The notes: a model not told the origin generated them from the letters alone. DNA of 64,000 bases from Bacillus fonticola (GCF_012955605.1 NZ_CP052135.1:2368711-2432710), one strand, 5' to 3'. Shown: positions 26,959 through 37,505, counted from the first letter of the stretch. Program-made: numbers and translations.

Positions 26959-28365
26959 TTACTCGGCATTTGCTAATTCGTACATCGCCTGTGCATATAA
27001 CGCGGCAGCTCTCAATAAGTCCTCAACATACATATATTCGTTTGGCTGGTGAGCCACGTCTTCTCTGCCTGGGAACATTGGGCCAAATGCAACGCCTGTA
27101 TTTAGAGAGCGTGCATACGTCCCCCCACCAATCGTGAGCAGCGTAGCCTCTTCACCCGTTTGCTCTTCATAAACGCGTTGAAGTGTTTGAATAAGCGGAT
27201 TTTCCTTATCTACATGATGAGGTTTCTCGTTCGTGTAGCGACTTTCCTTTAAATTATATTCGGAAGCTTTTTGCGTTAACCTTACTTTTTCGCTTTCAAA
27301 GTCAAAAGTGGACGGGTAGCGAATGTTGCAGCCGATCTTCCCTTCTCCACCAGCCTCATACCGAATGACACCAACGTTACACGTCAAATCTCCAAGCTCT
27401 TCGTTTTCGTGATCCATTCCGACCTTAGAAAGGGTTGTGTCACCTAAGAATACGTCATGAAGAAATGATACAAACTGTTTTGCGTCTTCATCTAGATTGT
27501 CCTTTTGTTCATAAAGAAAATCTGCTAACAACACTCCCGCGTTAACCCCATTTTGCGGTGCCATGGCGTGATGCGCTTTTCCTTTTATCGTGATGTGAAG
27601 TTCGCCTTCTAGTTCAGTTAAGGATCCCTTACTCTCCGTCTTACGCAAAAAGGTTTGGAACGCATCGAGTACGTGTTCACCGATTTCCTTTGATACAGTT
27701 GCCGTCGCCTCGTCTGGTACCATATTGTATCTTTCGCCTGATTGAAAAGAACGCAAAACGGCAGTTTCCTTGCTTGATAATCCAATCGTGTAATCTAAAT
27801 CGACAATCCCCTTCTCTGCATAAATAATCGGAAAATCGGCATCGGGAGCAAATCCGAGAACGGGCATCTCCTCTTTTTGGAAGTATGTATGTACGCATTC
27901 CCAATCGCTCTCTTCATCTGTACCGACAATAATGCGGATTTTGCGCTTCATCGGAACCCCTAATTCTTTTAACAACGATAGTGCCATATAAGCTGCGATA
28001 GTAGGCCCTTTATCATCCATGGCCCCCCTAGCAATGAGCTTTCCGTCCTCTACAACAGGCTCAAACGGTTGTGATTGCCAGCCATCTTTGCCTGCCGGAA
28101 CTACATCGACATGACATAAGACACCGACGATTTCTTCACCGTCACCATGCTCAATATGCCCTGCCACGTTCTCAACTTCCTTTGTTATGAAACCATCGCG
28201 CTCGCCAAGCTGTAGCATGTACGTGAGCGCCTGCTTCACTTCTGGACCAAAAGGAGCATCAGGGGTTGCTCGTGACACATCTTTCACACTTGGAATCCGC
28301 AGTAAACCTTTCGCATCTTCTAGAAACTGCTCTTCCCTCTGTTTCACTTCTTGAAGCCAATCCAT
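26959..28365 (-). CDS. pepV: Dipeptidase PepV (M20 family)
   Basis: This cytoplasmic zinc dipeptidase has 468 residues, normal for PepV. Metal-binding blocks: VGVLCHVDVVPAGKDGW (His, Asp), ARGAMDDKGPTIA (bridging Asp), IVGTDEESDWECVHTYF (Glu pair), FAPDADFP (Asp) and the C-terminal GGGTYARSL with AFGPMFPG...VAHQPNEY (His). All are present. It is equivalent to B. subtilis YtjP. It heads the pepV-dat pair. The start at 28365 is preceded by a GGGTCGGTGC stretch, a weak ribosome site. Confidence 0.93.
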   Translation of the reverse strand: MDWLQEVKQREEQFLEDAKGLLRIPSVKDVSRATPDAPFGPEVKQALTYMLQLGERDGFITKEVENVAGHIEHGDGEEIVGVLCHVDVVPAGKDGWQSQPFEPVVEDGKLIARGAMDDKGPTIAAYMALSLLKELGVPMKRKIRIIVGTDEESDWECVHTYFQKEEMPVLGFAPDADFPIIYAEKGIVDLDYTIGLSSKETAVLRSFQSGERYNMVPDEATATVSKEIGEHVLDAFQTFLRKTESKGSLTELEGELHITIKGKAHHAMAPQNGVNAGVLLADFLYEQKDNLDEDAKQFVSFLHDVFLGDTTLSKVGMDHENEELGDLTCNVGVIRYEAGGEGKIGCNIRYPSTFDFESEKVRLTQKASEYNLKESRYTNEKPHHVDKENPLIQTLQRVYEEQTGEEATLLTIGGGTYARSLNTGVAFGPMFPGREDVAHQPNEYMYVEDLLRAAALYAQAMYELANAE

Positions 28366-28626
28366 TTCGCACCGACCCCTTCATCTACTTTTCATTAGCT
28401 TACCAAAACTGCACGATATTTACGATAAATGGGTTTAGTTTTTGGATCCCTTATTAAAGTTTCGTAAAATTCCCACACGAGACTGGCATTTTTTCCGAAC
28501 ATTTCATACAATATACAAACAGGGTGTTTCTCAAAGAAGACCTCAAGTAAAGGAGTGGATTGTCGGACAGGAAAGCCAAGCATCGTCGTCTAAAGCCAGT
28601 TGCCTCGGGTAAAAAGGAGATAAGGA

Positions 28627-28857
28627 GTGGTTCACCTGAAACCATCAACCGATCGAATGTTGACCCGCATCAAGTCCATTTACTTGTATATAAGCAAACA
28701 CGGTACGGTAACGACAGAACAACTTGTAGATGAATTTGGCATCACTTCTCGTACAATTCAACGTGATTTAAACGTATTAGCTTACAACGACCTCGTAAAA
28801 AGCCCGAGTCGTGGTAAATGGAGTACAACGAAAAAGCGAGTCAAGCAACCTTCGTAG
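28627..28857 (+). CDS. ytzE: YtzE, DeoR-type helix-turn-helix protein
   Basis: The 76-residue protein is just the DeoR-family N-terminal winged helix: RMLTRIKSIYLYISKHGTVTTEQLVDEF then GITSRTIQRDLNVLAYNDLV. No sensor domain follows, so it is a minimal DNA-binding protein. A GTG at 28627 has GGAG 7 nt upstream. The family's usual first residues (KPSTDRM) begin three codons later at a CTG, which has its own GGAG at 8 nt, so the true start is open. Targets are unknown. Confidence 0.83.
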   Translation: MVHLKPSTDRMLTRIKSIYLYISKHGTVTTEQLVDEFGITSRTIQRDLNVLAYNDLVKSPSRGKWSTTKKRVKQPS

Positions 28858-28883
28858 CTCATGTACATAGGACAAATATAATA

Positions 28884-28921
28884 AAGGGCGTGCCAACATC
28901 GGCACACCCTCTCTTTTTTTT
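28884..28921 (+). terminator. Terminator of ytzE
   Basis: GGGCGTGCC, loop AACAT, GGCACACCC, then a T-rich run of more than nine. Strong. Confidence 0.9.
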
Positions 28922-28924
28922 TGG

Positions 28925-29647
28925 TTAGGATAATCCTGTCACCTTATATAAAACTTCCACTTCTTCCTCACTTAAGTCTCGATAAGTGCCTACAGGTAAT
29001 TCTTCTTCGTCTAGTTTCAAAGGCCCCATCTCGACACGCTTTAAATACACGACCCGATTGCCCCTCGCAGCGAACATCCGCTTCACTTGATGATACTTTC
29101 CTTCTCGTAAAGTGACGTATACGATCTTGTCACTCTCAGATGATGGTTCTAACCGAGCAGGCTTCGTTACATATCCATCATCCAACAAGATTCCGCTGTA
29201 AAAAGCCTCACGATCGCCTTCTTTGATCGGTTCAGCCAGATGCGCTTCATATATTTTGTCGACATGGTGCTTTGGCGATGTTAACCGATGAGCGAGCGTG
29301 CCATCATTTGTCAGCAAAAGAAGTCCCTCTGTATCTTTGTCAAGCCGGCCTACAGGAAACGGCACCCGACTAGCATCCTCCCATTCCAGTACCTCTAGAA
29401 CAGTGGGATCTGTTTCGTCTTCCGTTGCCGAAATCACTCCACTCGGCTTGTTCATGATGAAATAAACATATTCTTCATACTGTATAATGTCTCCCCCTAC
29501 CGTGATGACATCTACAGCAGGGTCCACGTGACGTTTGCCATCCTTCTCAACAGTATCGTTTGCCTTCACGATGCCTTCCTTTAATAGCTTCTTGACTTCT
29601 TTCCGCGTACCAAAACCGCTATTGGCTAACAGTTTATCTAATCTCAT
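28925..29647 (-). CDS. 16S rRNA pseudouridine synthase (RsuA family)
   Basis: The enzyme makes a pseudouridine in rRNA; RsuA proteins act on 16S U516. The 240-residue product has an S4 RNA-binding domain (MRLDKLLANSGFGTRKEVKKLL) and then the synthase domain with the catalytic Asp in FPVGRLDKDTEGLLLLTND. Also present are VYFIMNKPSGVISA and the C-terminal EGKYHQVKRMFAA. The ATG at 29647 follows AGGTGGGAAG. In this position B. subtilis has ytzG of the same family. It is probably co-transcribed with ytgP, whose stop is 71 nt upstream. Confidence 0.92.
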   Translation of the reverse strand: MRLDKLLANSGFGTRKEVKKLLKEGIVKANDTVEKDGKRHVDPAVDVITVGGDIIQYEEYVYFIMNKPSGVISATEDETDPTVLEVLEWEDASRVPFPVGRLDKDTEGLLLLTNDGTLAHRLTSPKHHVDKIYEAHLAEPIKEGDREAFYSGILLDDGYVTKPARLEPSSESDKIVYVTLREGKYHQVKRMFAARGNRVVYLKRVEMGPLKLDEEELPVGTYRDLSEEEVEVLYKVTGLS

Positions 29648-29718
29648 CTTTCTTCCCACCTTTTCAGACAAAAAATTCGGTTTCGAAAAACTTGAAGTGA
29701 ACGAGCGTCGCCCCCGGA

Positions 29719-31332
29719 TCAAGAACGCAATAAGCGGTCTTGAATTCTTTTTACGTATAGTGGGAATACCCGGTGTAACAAGCGCGTTCGTGCAGCGAGC
29801 AATAAGTAGAACAAAGCCCCAAGACCCACTGACACGATCACAATCAGGAAAGCAGACCCCTTTTCGGCACTGGAGAAAAGTTGGCCCATCCCTAAGTAGC
29901 TTACACTCACAACAACGGCCATAGCAGCAGTAAGCATCAAAATGGCAACAGTACGTTTGACTACTAACCGATAGGAGAAATTTGTGTATTTAGCGAGCAC
30001 AACTAAATTCAAGATCACCGTCACCCCATACCCTATCGCAGTAGCTGTAATGGCTCCCTGCGTTTCCATCCACTGAATGAGTGGCATATTTAGCACAAAC
30101 TTCACGATCAATCCAAGCCCTAAACTAATTAGTGTAAAGCGCTGTTGATTAATACCTTGTAGCATCGCGGCTGTTACCGAAAACAAGGAAAATAAAATTG
30201 CGACAGGTGCATATGCCTGCAACACATTGGATCCAGCTGGACTCGCTTCGTAAAACAGCGTGTACAAAGGCTCCGCTAATATGGATAAACCGACACAAGC
30301 CGGTACTGTTAAAAACAACAACACCTGGAAGGTTTGATTCATTTGTCCGTACAATTCCGTTCGATCTTGCTTCACGAAAGAACGCGTAATCGCAGGAATA
30401 AGCGTTAACGAAAACGCTGTTGCCAACGACACCGGGATAATAACAAGTTTGTGAGAAGCAAAGTTCAACATTTCAAAATACTGATCCGCTTTGGATGCCA
30501 GCCCAATGGACACCATCGCTCTATTGAAAGTAAATTGGTCGATTAACTGGAACAGCGGGTTGGCAATGCCAACAAACACAAAAGGACCTGCATACAATAA
30601 GAGCTCTTTGTACATGGAACCCGTCGATAACTCAACTTTGTTCTTGGACTTTTGTAAAAATTGATCGAAGTGTTTTTTCCTTTTTGTGAAAAAGTAGATT
30701 AACATGAAAAGACCTGCGATCGCCCCAACAAAGGCGGCAAATGTAGATACGTTGACCGCGTCCAAAGTCGATCCATCCAACACATATAAAACGAAAAAAG
30801 TACCTCCAAGCAAAACAACGATGCGAACAACTTGCTCTAGCACAGTGGATACAGAGGATGGACCATAAGATTCATGCCCTTGAAAAAATCCACGGAACAA
30901 ACTCATAATCGGCACAACAAGAAGGGCAAAACTGACTGCTCTCAGCACAGAGATCACTTCCTCTGTATCCACCTTTTGTTCACCGCTCACAATCACCCAC
31001 TCAGCGACCACCGGCGCACCCGCATACATAAGGAGAAAAAACAGAATTCCCGTTAGGCTCATGAGTAGTAAGCCCGACCGGAACAGCTTTCTACCAAGTG
31101 CATATTCTTCCAACGCATTGTATTTGGAAACAAATTTACTCACAGCCAAAGGCACCCCAGCAGTTGCTAAACTAATTGCAATCGTATACGGGGTGTAGGC
31201 GTATTGATAAAGTACCGTTCCATCGCTCCCGATCATCGCATAGAACGGAATCACGTAAAACAGTCCAAGAAATTTAGATAAAAACGTCCCTGCTGTGAGG
31301 ATGAACGTTCCTCGTAACAGCTTGTTTGACAT
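29719..31332 (-). CDS. ytgP: YtgP, MurJ-type lipid II flippase homologue
   Basis: The 537-residue inner-membrane protein has about fourteen hydrophobic helices and belongs to the MviN/MurJ-like branch of the MOP superfamily. B. subtilis YtgP can replace MurJ and moves lipid-linked peptidoglycan precursor outward. The start MSNKLLRGTFILTAGTFLSK and helix-turn segments RGFFQGHESYGPSSVSTVLEQ and LFYEASPAGSNVLQAYAP are typical. The ATG at 31332 has GAAGGTC upstream; the longer frame lacks a site. Confidence 0.9.
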   Translation of the reverse strand: MSNKLLRGTFILTAGTFLSKFLGLFYVIPFYAMIGSDGTVLYQYAYTPYTIAISLATAGVPLAVSKFVSKYNALEEYALGRKLFRSGLLLMSLTGILFFLLMYAGAPVVAEWVIVSGEQKVDTEEVISVLRAVSFALLVVPIMSLFRGFFQGHESYGPSSVSTVLEQVVRIVVLLGGTFFVLYVLDGSTLDAVNVSTFAAFVGAIAGLFMLIYFFTKRKKHFDQFLQKSKNKVELSTGSMYKELLLYAGPFVFVGIANPLFQLIDQFTFNRAMVSIGLASKADQYFEMLNFASHKLVIIPVSLATAFSLTLIPAITRSFVKQDRTELYGQMNQTFQVLLFLTVPACVGLSILAEPLYTLFYEASPAGSNVLQAYAPVAILFSLFSVTAAMLQGINQQRFTLISLGLGLIVKFVLNMPLIQWMETQGAITATAIGYGVTVILNLVVLAKYTNFSYRLVVKRTVAILMLTAAMAVVVSVSYLGMGQLFSSAEKGSAFLIVIVSVGLGALFYLLLAARTRLLHRVFPLYVKRIQDRLLRS

Positions 31333-31460
31333 AACTAGACCTTCTTTCCAACACCACAAGGGTCTCTCCAGTAGTGTACATGTCCCGATCAACTGTGACA
31401 ATGTTTTTCCCCACCAAACTGTGGTACGATGGGCGCTAAGAATAGAAAGGAGCGGAAAGG

Positions 31461-32747
31461 ATGGACGTTTTAGTCATCGGAGGAGGGCCCTCTGGTTTAA
31501 TGGCAGCCATTGGAGCTGCTGAACACGGTGCAAAGGTTACACTCCTCGATAAAGGCAATAAGCTTGGTAGAAAACTAGCCATTTCTGGAGGCGGTCGTTG
31601 TAATGTCACAAACCGTTTGCCACTCGATGAAATCGTGAAGCATATCCCGGGTAACGGACGTTTTTTGTACAGTGCGTTCTCTGTTTTTCATAATGAAGAT
31701 ATTATCGCGTTTTTCGAAGCGCTCGGTGTAGGGCTAAAGGAAGAAGATCATGGGCGGATGTTCCCTGTTTCAAACTCAGCACAGGATGTTGTGCAAGCTT
31801 TGCTCAGGCGCTTAGCAGAGCTAAAAGTAACGATTCGAACAAACACACCCGTTGACTCTGTCGCGTTTACAGACGAACACGTACATTCCGTCACGCTTCA
31901 AAATGGAGAAGTACTAAAACCAAAAGCCGTCATTATCGCAGTAGGTGGTGCATCTGTACCTCACACAGGCTCTACAGGTGATGGTTACGCGTGGGCAGAG
32001 GCAGCTGGGCATACGATAACAGACCTCTTCCCGACAGAGGTACCACTCACTTCTCAAGAAACGTTTATAAAGGAGCGAACGTTACAAGGGATCTCGTTAC
32101 GTGGCGCACGAGTATCCGTACTTCACCCGAAAAAGAAAAAAACACTAGTTACACACGAAATGGACATGCTCTTTACCCACTTTGGTTTGTCAGGACCAGC
32201 TATTTTACGCTGTAGTCAATACGTGGTCAAAGCCAAAATGCAAACGGGATCGAAAACAGTACCTGTTGTCATCGATGCCCTTCCTTCAGTCACACCTCAA
32301 ACCATTGAGCAACAACTTTTTCATAGTATTAAAGAGGCACCGAAACGAGCCATGAAAAACAATATGCAGCTCGATCTTCCGGAGAGGTACGTGCTGTTCC
32401 TATTGGAAAAATCAGGTATAGACGTGGATGCTCCATCAGGCACTATTTCTCATGACAAATTGCGTGTTTTTGCTGGACTGCTCAAAGAATTTCCTGTTGA
32501 GGTGAACGGAACTCTTCCTATGGAGAAGGCTTTTGTCACAGGGGGCGGGGTCTCGATTAAAGAGATAGTCCCGAAAACGATGGCATCAAAAAAGAAAGCC
32601 GGACTGTATTTCTCCGGCGAAATTTTAGATATTCATGGATACACGGGTGGCTATAACATTACATCAGCGCTTGTCACAGGACGCGTGGCAGGTATGAACG
32701 CAGCCGCATACTGTCAAGAACAAGCTACTCTTCATAGTGAATCATAA
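31461..32747 (+). CDS. ytfP: YtfP, HI0933-like flavoprotein
   Basis: The 428-residue FAD-binding protein has the dinucleotide motif [19 protein letters not shown] at the N-terminus, the family block [16 protein letters not shown] near residue 37 and the C-terminal FAD contact [12 protein letters not shown]...[19 protein letters not shown]. It belongs to the HI0933/BaiN-like group, oxidoreductases of largely unknown substrate. The ATG at 31461 has AGGAGCGG upstream. It overlaps the convergent cse60 gene by 23 bp. Confidence 0.9.
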   Translation: MDVLVIGGGPSGLMAAIGAAEHGAKVTLLDKGNKLGRKLAISGGGRCNVTNRLPLDEIVKHIPGNGRFLYSAFSVFHNEDIIAFFEALGVGLKEEDHGRMFPVSNSAQDVVQALLRRLAELKVTIRTNTPVDSVAFTDEHVHSVTLQNGEVLKPKAVIIAVGGASVPHTGSTGDGYAWAEAAGHTITDLFPTEVPLTSQETFIKERTLQGISLRGARVSVLHPKKKKTLVTHEMDMLFTHFGLSGPAILRCSQYVVKAKMQTGSKTVPVVIDALPSVTPQTIEQQLFHSIKEAPKRAMKNNMQLDLPERYVLFLLEKSGIDVDAPSGTISHDKLRVFAGLLKEFPVEVNGTLPMEKAFVTGGGVSIKEIVPKTMASKKKAGLYFSGEILDIHGYTGGYNITSALVTGRVAGMNAAAYCQEQATLHSES

Positions 32748-32910
32748 CCGAAAAACAGTAGAGTTGATCTTCACTCGATTCTTCAGCAAAGGCGGCGACC
32801 TGGTATTGAATATCAATCACTTGGTCGTCGTTTAACCCTTTTAAAAACCGATTCACATCTACCTCTAAATCTTTCTCATGTTCACAATCAAACAATTTAA
32901 TTTTTCGCAT
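32725..32910 (-). CDS. cse60: Cse60-like sporulation protein
   Basis: The 61-residue acidic protein resembles Cse60, a small mother-cell protein controlled by sigma-E in B. subtilis: [22 protein letters not shown] then [14 protein letters not shown]. Its molecular role is unknown. It supports the view that the organism sporulates. GGAG lies close to the ATG. The 3' end lies inside the end of ytfP. I see no clear sigma-E boxes upstream. Confidence 0.8.
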   Translation of the reverse strand: MRKIKLFDCEHEKDLEVDVNRFLKGLNDDQVIDIQYQVAAFAEESSEDQLYCFSVMIHYEE

Positions 32911-33265
32911 ACTCCGTCTCCCCTACCCTTTGTTTTTTTGTTATGAGTATTGACGAAAAAGTGTGGAAGTACACCTTTACACTGGGGATTTGAATGCATT
33001 AAATTTGGCATTTGATCCTTTGAACCTCAGACCTGAACTTTAGATCTTTTTCAGGGTCTCATTGATGAGAGAAAAAATAAAGGTTCACAAAAATGTCACT
33101 TATGCCAAAAAATCTAAGCATATATAATTCACAGCTTACCTTAAAACAGTTGGTCTAAACTTTATCGTGGCACTTCCGTCACAGGTACTAATTGTTGGAC
33201 CCATCTCACGTAGACTATTAACTAAATACATTAAACCACTGACGCAAAAGCCAGAATTAAACATG
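32911..33265. other. Gene-free stretch with a weak 21-bp periodicity
   Basis: No convincing gene. GA(A/T) with a T-rich follow-up recurs at 32992, 33014 and 33035 (22 and 21 bp apart), in the style of the repeat after ytzB (shared TTTGAATGC). Otherwise AT-rich without notable structure. Confidence 0.4.
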
Positions 33266-33306
33266 TAAAAAACAAGCAAGCTATTTTTGGTAGCTTGCTT
33301 GCTCTA
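33266..33306 (-). terminator. Terminator after the rhodanese gene
   Basis: Minus strand: GAGCAAGCAAGCTAC, short loop, TAGCTTGCTTGTTTTTT. Strong stem and T-run. Confidence 0.85.
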
Positions 33307-33356
33307 GATAGAACTTCCACTCAATTTTTTGTACCAAGTTGAGGGTTTTTCTTCTA

Positions 33357-33671
33357 TTAGTTCTTCGGCTCCGTATGCCCCTCATACTCAAGCATGCCGC
33401 CAATCATGTTTCTGACTTGAAAGCCCTCCATTTGCATGAAGCGGCTCACATTATCACTTCTTCTTCCTGAACGGCAGACAAAGATGTACTCTACGCCTTG
33501 GTCAAATTCTTCTAAGCGCTCTGGAATCTCTGCCATTGGAATGTGTTTTGCCTCTGGAATCATACCAAGGGATACTTCGTCGTCTTCGCGCACATCGACT
33601 AATGCCAGTTTTTCACCGTTCTGTAATTTTGCTTCTACTTCCTTTGGCGTAATTGTAGGAATCTCACTCAT
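33357..33671 (-). CDS. Rhodanese-domain protein (YtwF-like)
   Basis: A single rhodanese domain of 104 residues. The catalytic Cys is in YIFVCRSGRRSDNVSRFM (about residue 71), and ALVDVREDDEVSLGMIPEAKHIP is the usual first half. Such proteins carry persulfide sulfur in the cytoplasm. AGGAGGGGAATCAA lies just before the ATG at 33671. It starts 45 nt downstream of leuS; B. subtilis has ytwF of the same type near leuS. The sulfur acceptor is unknown. Confidence 0.88.
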   Translation of the reverse strand: MSEIPTITPKEVEAKLQNGEKLALVDVREDDEVSLGMIPEAKHIPMAEIPERLEEFDQGVEYIFVCRSGRRSDNVSRFMQMEGFQVRNMIGGMLEYEGHTEPKN

Positions 33672-33716
33672 TTGATTCCCCTCCTTTATTTTAGACTGCA
33701 CCGCTTCCGCATTTCG

Positions 33717-36131
33717 TTATTGTGCCACAATATTCACGAGTTTTCCGGGGATGGCTATGACTTTGCGAATCGTCTTGCCTTCGATGTGACTTTGTACTTT
33801 TTCGTCGGCAAGAGCTGCTTCTTCTAGCTGCTCTTTCGTCGTTTCTGTCGCGACTGTCAACTTAGCACGTACCTTGCCGTTTACTTGTACAACGAGTGTA
33901 ATGGTATCGTCCACTAGTTTGGACTCGTCGTATGTTGGCCATGCCTCGTGCTGGATGCTTTCGGTGGCTCCCAGTATGTGCCAAAGTTCCTCTGCTACGT
34001 GCGGTGTAAATGGAGAAAGCAATTTGACGAAGCCTTTGACGTATTCTTTTGGAAGTATATCTTGCTTGTTTGCTTCATTATAAAACATCATCAGTTGCGA
34101 AATAGCTGTGTTGAACTGTAGCACGTCAATGTCTTCCGTCACTTTCTTCACCGTCTGGTGGTACAACTTTTCAAGGTTTTCATTCGCTGCATCTTGAATC
34201 GTGTCCTTCGCCGTCCCGTCCTCTGTCACAAGAAGGCGCCATACCCGGTCGAGGAAACGGCGAGATCCGTCAAGTCCTGTTGTTGACCAAGCAATAGATG
34301 CTTCTAGCGGTCCCATGAACATGACGTACAAGCGAAGTGTATCTGCACCGTGAGTTACGACGATATCATCAGGGTTCACGACGTTGCCCTTCGACTTACT
34401 CATTTTCTCGTTACCTTCGCCAAGAATCATCCCTTGGTTAAACAGCTTTTGAAAAGGTTCTTTTGTTGGTACCGCACCGATATCGTACAACACTTTGTGC
34501 CAGAAACGTGCATACAACAAATGGAGTACTGCGTGTTCCGCTCCTCCGATGTACAAATCTACAGGGAGCCACTGCTTCAATTTCTCCGGATCGGCAAACA
34601 TCTCGTCGTTATGAGGATCAATATAACGCAAGTAGTACCAACAAGATCCGGCCCATTGCGGCATCGTATTCGTCTCGCGGCGGCCCTTTTTCCCTGTCAC
34701 AGGATCTGTAACGTTTACCCAATCCTCAATGTTTGCTAGTGGCGATTCACCTGTACCAGACGGCTTAAATTCTGTCGTTTCCGGAAGCACTAACGGAAGT
34801 TCGTCTTCAGGCACAGTTGTCATCGTACCATCTTCCCAATGAATCATCGGAATCGGTTCGCCCCAGTAACGTTGGCGACTAAAGAGCCAATCGCGCAAAC
34901 GATAGGTCACCTTCTTTTCACCTACACCTTTCTCTTCCAACCACCCAATTGCTTTTTCGATGGCATCCGTTTTTTGAAGTCCGTTGAGGAAGTCACTAGA
35001 GACATGGGCACCCTCACCTGTGTAGGCTTCTTCTGCAATATTCCCGCCTTCCACAACCTCTACGATCGGCAACTGGAATTGCTTCGCAAACTCGTAGTCA
35101 CGCTCATCGTGGGCTGGTACCGCCATGATCGCGCCTGTTCCATAATTTGCAAGGACGTAATCAGCGATCCAAATCGGCATTTTTCCACCGTTAGCTGGGT
35201 TGATCGCATAAGCTCCCGTGAACACACCCGTTTTGTCTTTAGCGAGATCTGTCCGTTCAAGATCGCTCTTTGATTGTATTTCTGCAATGTACGCATTCAC
35301 TGCTTCGGTCTGATCGTCCGTTGTGATGGCTTGCACGGCAGGATGCTCTGGTGCCAAAACGGCGTATGTCGCTCCAAAAATAGTGTCCGGACGAGTTGTG
35401 AAAGCTCGGAACGATTCGTCAGTTCCCTCAATTGAGAACGTAATTTCTGCACCCTCTGAACGGCCAATCCAATTTCGTTGCATATCTTTCAAGCTATCCG
35501 GCCAATCGAGCTCTTCCAAATCGTCCAACAAACGGTCCGCGTATTCCGTGATTCTCAATACCCACTGTCTCATTGGCTTGCGGATAACCGGATGTCCTCC
35601 ACGCTCACTCTTGCCGTCAATGACTTCTTCGTTTGCAAGTACAGTTCCGAGCGCTGGGCACCAGTTCACAGGCACTTCATCCACATACGCCAATCCCTTT
35701 TTATACAATTGAATGAAGATCCACTGCGTCCATTTGTAGTAAGCAGGGTCTGTTGTGTTCACTTCTCGATCCCAATCGTATGAGAAACCGAGTGACTGAA
35801 TTTGGCGACGGAAAGTTTGAATGTTTTGCTCCGTAAATTGTGCAGGGTGGTTGCCTGTATCTATTGCATATTGCTCAGCAGGCAATCCGAACGCATCCCA
35901 ACCCATCGGATGCAGTACGTTATATCCTTGCATCCGCTTCGTTCTCGATAGAATATCTGTTGCTGTGTAGGAAACTGGGTGACCTACGTGCAGTCCCGCT
36001 CCGGATGGGTACGGAAACATGCCCATTGCGTAAAGTTTTGGTTTAGCAGGGTCTTCGCCAGTTTTAAACGTGTGGTGCGCTTCCCAGTATTCTTTCCATT
36101 TTTGTTCAATCGTTTGATGATCGAAAGACAT
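33717..36131 (-). CDS. leuS: Leucyl-tRNA synthetase
   Basis: This class I synthetase charges tRNA-Leu. The 804-residue length is normal for Bacillus. The HIGH-type motif is [13 protein letters not shown] near residue 40 and the KMSKS loop is [13 protein letters not shown]. The editing domain carries [13 protein letters not shown] and the C-terminal region has [11 protein letters not shown]. It starts at the ATG at 36131 with GGAGG upstream. A T-box leader lies directly upstream, so expression should rise when uncharged tRNA-Leu builds up. Confidence 0.97.
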   Translation of the reverse strand: MSFDHQTIEQKWKEYWEAHHTFKTGEDPAKPKLYAMGMFPYPSGAGLHVGHPVSYTATDILSRTKRMQGYNVLHPMGWDAFGLPAEQYAIDTGNHPAQFTEQNIQTFRRQIQSLGFSYDWDREVNTTDPAYYKWTQWIFIQLYKKGLAYVDEVPVNWCPALGTVLANEEVIDGKSERGGHPVIRKPMRQWVLRITEYADRLLDDLEELDWPDSLKDMQRNWIGRSEGAEITFSIEGTDESFRAFTTRPDTIFGATYAVLAPEHPAVQAITTDDQTEAVNAYIAEIQSKSDLERTDLAKDKTGVFTGAYAINPANGGKMPIWIADYVLANYGTGAIMAVPAHDERDYEFAKQFQLPIVEVVEGGNIAEEAYTGEGAHVSSDFLNGLQKTDAIEKAIGWLEEKGVGEKKVTYRLRDWLFSRQRYWGEPIPMIHWEDGTMTTVPEDELPLVLPETTEFKPSGTGESPLANIEDWVNVTDPVTGKKGRRETNTMPQWAGSCWYYLRYIDPHNDEMFADPEKLKQWLPVDLYIGGAEHAVLHLLYARFWHKVLYDIGAVPTKEPFQKLFNQGMILGEGNEKMSKSKGNVVNPDDIVVTHGADTLRLYVMFMGPLEASIAWSTTGLDGSRRFLDRVWRLLVTEDGTAKDTIQDAANENLEKLYHQTVKKVTEDIDVLQFNTAISQLMMFYNEANKQDILPKEYVKGFVKLLSPFTPHVAEELWHILGATESIQHEAWPTYDESKLVDDTITLVVQVNGKVRAKLTVATETTKEQLEEAALADEKVQSHIEGKTIRKVIAIPGKLVNIVAQ

Positions 36132-36157
36132 TTGTGTGTTCCTCCTTATTTAGACAA

Positions 36158-36404
36158 ATAAAAAAGCCTCTGCATCCCAATAAAAAGGGACGAGAGACTG
36201 AGTTTCCCGCGGTACCACCCACATTAACACTAATAAATAGTGCTCGCTTGAAAACCCGTAACGTGGGCAAACGAACCTAGCTACTCTACGTGTTCGCTAG
36301 TTTAGCTACAAAGGGGAGTTCGAACAGGTTCACTCGTGACTTGCACCAACCGCCACGTCTCTTCGAAAGTGAAAAACTGCCTACTACTCCTTTATCTCCG
36401 CTTT
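36158..36404 (-). promoter_or_regulatory. T-box riboswitch (leucine) upstream of leuS
   Basis: The minus strand holds the T-box signature GGGTGGTACCGCGGG (around 36219-36205). A terminator follows (GTCTCTCGTCCC / GGGATGCAGAGGC with a T-run, ending near 36160). Stem I begins near 36404 with GAGATAAAGGAGTAGTAGG. A candidate specifier CTC (Leu) is in CGAACTCCCC at 36318-36316, matching the downstream gene. Uncharged tRNA pairing with the T-box bulge would favour the antiterminator. Confidence 0.9.
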
Positions 36405-36746
36405 TAACTTATGTGATGTCTATTGTATGTGAGAATATCCCAAAAGGCAAGTCGAACTGCTTACTTTTTGTAATCTTTACATCGAACCTCAACAAACTGC
36501 TCTAGCTTTCCTTGAGAGAAAAATATATACATGTTTTATAAGGTAATACAGTACCGTGAACGTGACGGTCAACTTAACTGTCCATATAACCGTTTGGTAT
36601 AAGAACATGAAAACGTAAAACCACAGAGGATCGTCATAAGACATTTGCGGGTTGCCGTAATATTCAAAAGTGAGAAGGTACGTATATATTGACGAACCTA
36701 TAAATGAAACTGCCATAATTACGAAAAGCATGGGTGTCTTTTGAAA

Positions 36747-37339
36747 AGGCTGTTTTCTAAAATATTGTTGCTTTTTTAATGAAATCCCATTACACAGTAG
36801 CTGCATGATGCGACGTAATGCAAATTCATATTGCTCTAATATCGCTCCGGAAATACACTTCGCTTTCCGCGGGCTCCGCGCTGAGCCTCCTCGTTCGCAA
36901 AGAACGCTCACTGTGGGGTCTCAGCGTCTCCGCTTTTCCGCAGGAGTCTACGTGTATTTCCTCCGCTAGTTTTGAACTTACATTGTACGAAGAAAATGCT
37001 GAGTTCATTCTTAAGGAGTGCACGTGTATTGTCTCGCTAGTATTAAACTTACTTAATAAGGGAAGTTTTGTAATCGCTATCTATTCGTTGATTGGAGCGG
37101 GGGCCCACAGGATGGGGGTCAGAAAGGCGTTGCCACAGGACGTGGCGCCTTTAGCCTTTCCTCCTTCGACTCCTGCGGGAAAAGCGTGTCAAAGGGAGAC
37201 CCCGCAGGTGCACTTAAGCCGAGGAGGCTCCCTGACCGCCCCGCGGAAAGCGTCCGCTTGGAGCGGAAATAAACACAGCATTACGTCGCATCATGAGATT
37301 ACTGTATAGTAAAAACAACAAAGGATACGAAAAGAGCCT
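36747..37339. mobile_element. 593-bp non-autonomous element with TTGAAA target duplication
   Basis: The ends AGGCTGTTTTCTAAAAT and AGGCTCTTTTCGTATCC (inverted) match those of the element at 16294-18261. The inner end sequence CATGATGCGACGTAATG is on both sides. TTGAAA flanks it at 36741-36746 and 37340-37345. It encodes no transposase. Inside are two GC-rich modules (36845-36965, 37095-37285) with an AT-rich centre. It is best described as a MITE-like derivative of the larger element. Confidence 0.85.
37095..37285. repeat. GC-rich module with a GTCCT-loop hairpin (reverse orientation)
   Basis: Contains GCCAC-AGGAC-GTGGC (37132-37146), which is the reverse complement of the GTCCT-loop hairpin at 18064, followed by TTTAGCCTTTCCTCC. 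It ends with CCGCCCCGCGGAAAGCG and GGAGCGGAAAT, the module's usual outer blocks. Confidence 0.7.
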
Positions 37340-37505
37340 TTGAAAAAAACTCACATTTTTTCACATCCCTCTATCCCATTATTCAATCATCATAATTATA
37401 AGCAAACTTTCTGATAAGGAAAAAAGCCTCCTGCTTTGTGGAACGACTCAAAAAAGTAGCCTGAGATTAATTAGTCTCAGGCACAAAGTAAAATATCATA
37501 TTCAT

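Larger units (their letters stand above)
36489..37354 (-). pseudogene. Small membrane-protein gene split by a 593-bp element
   Basis: Removing 36747-37339 and one TTGAAA copy rejoins GTG AGT TTT TTT CAA (37354-37340) with AAG ACA CCC ATG from 36740. This gives an ~88-residue protein with two hydrophobic helices (LFVIMAVSFIGSSIYTYLL and YVFMFLYQTVIWTVKLTVTF). AGAGGGA lies upstream of the GTG. The gene lost its ribosome site and first eight codons to the insertion. An ATG at 36731 remains but has no good site. Function of the intact protein is unknown. Confidence 0.75.

Noticed and set aside
28555-28700. Plus-strand basic peptide frame overlapping ytzE
   Set aside because: It overlaps a recognised gene in another frame and has no homologue I know; too weak to call.
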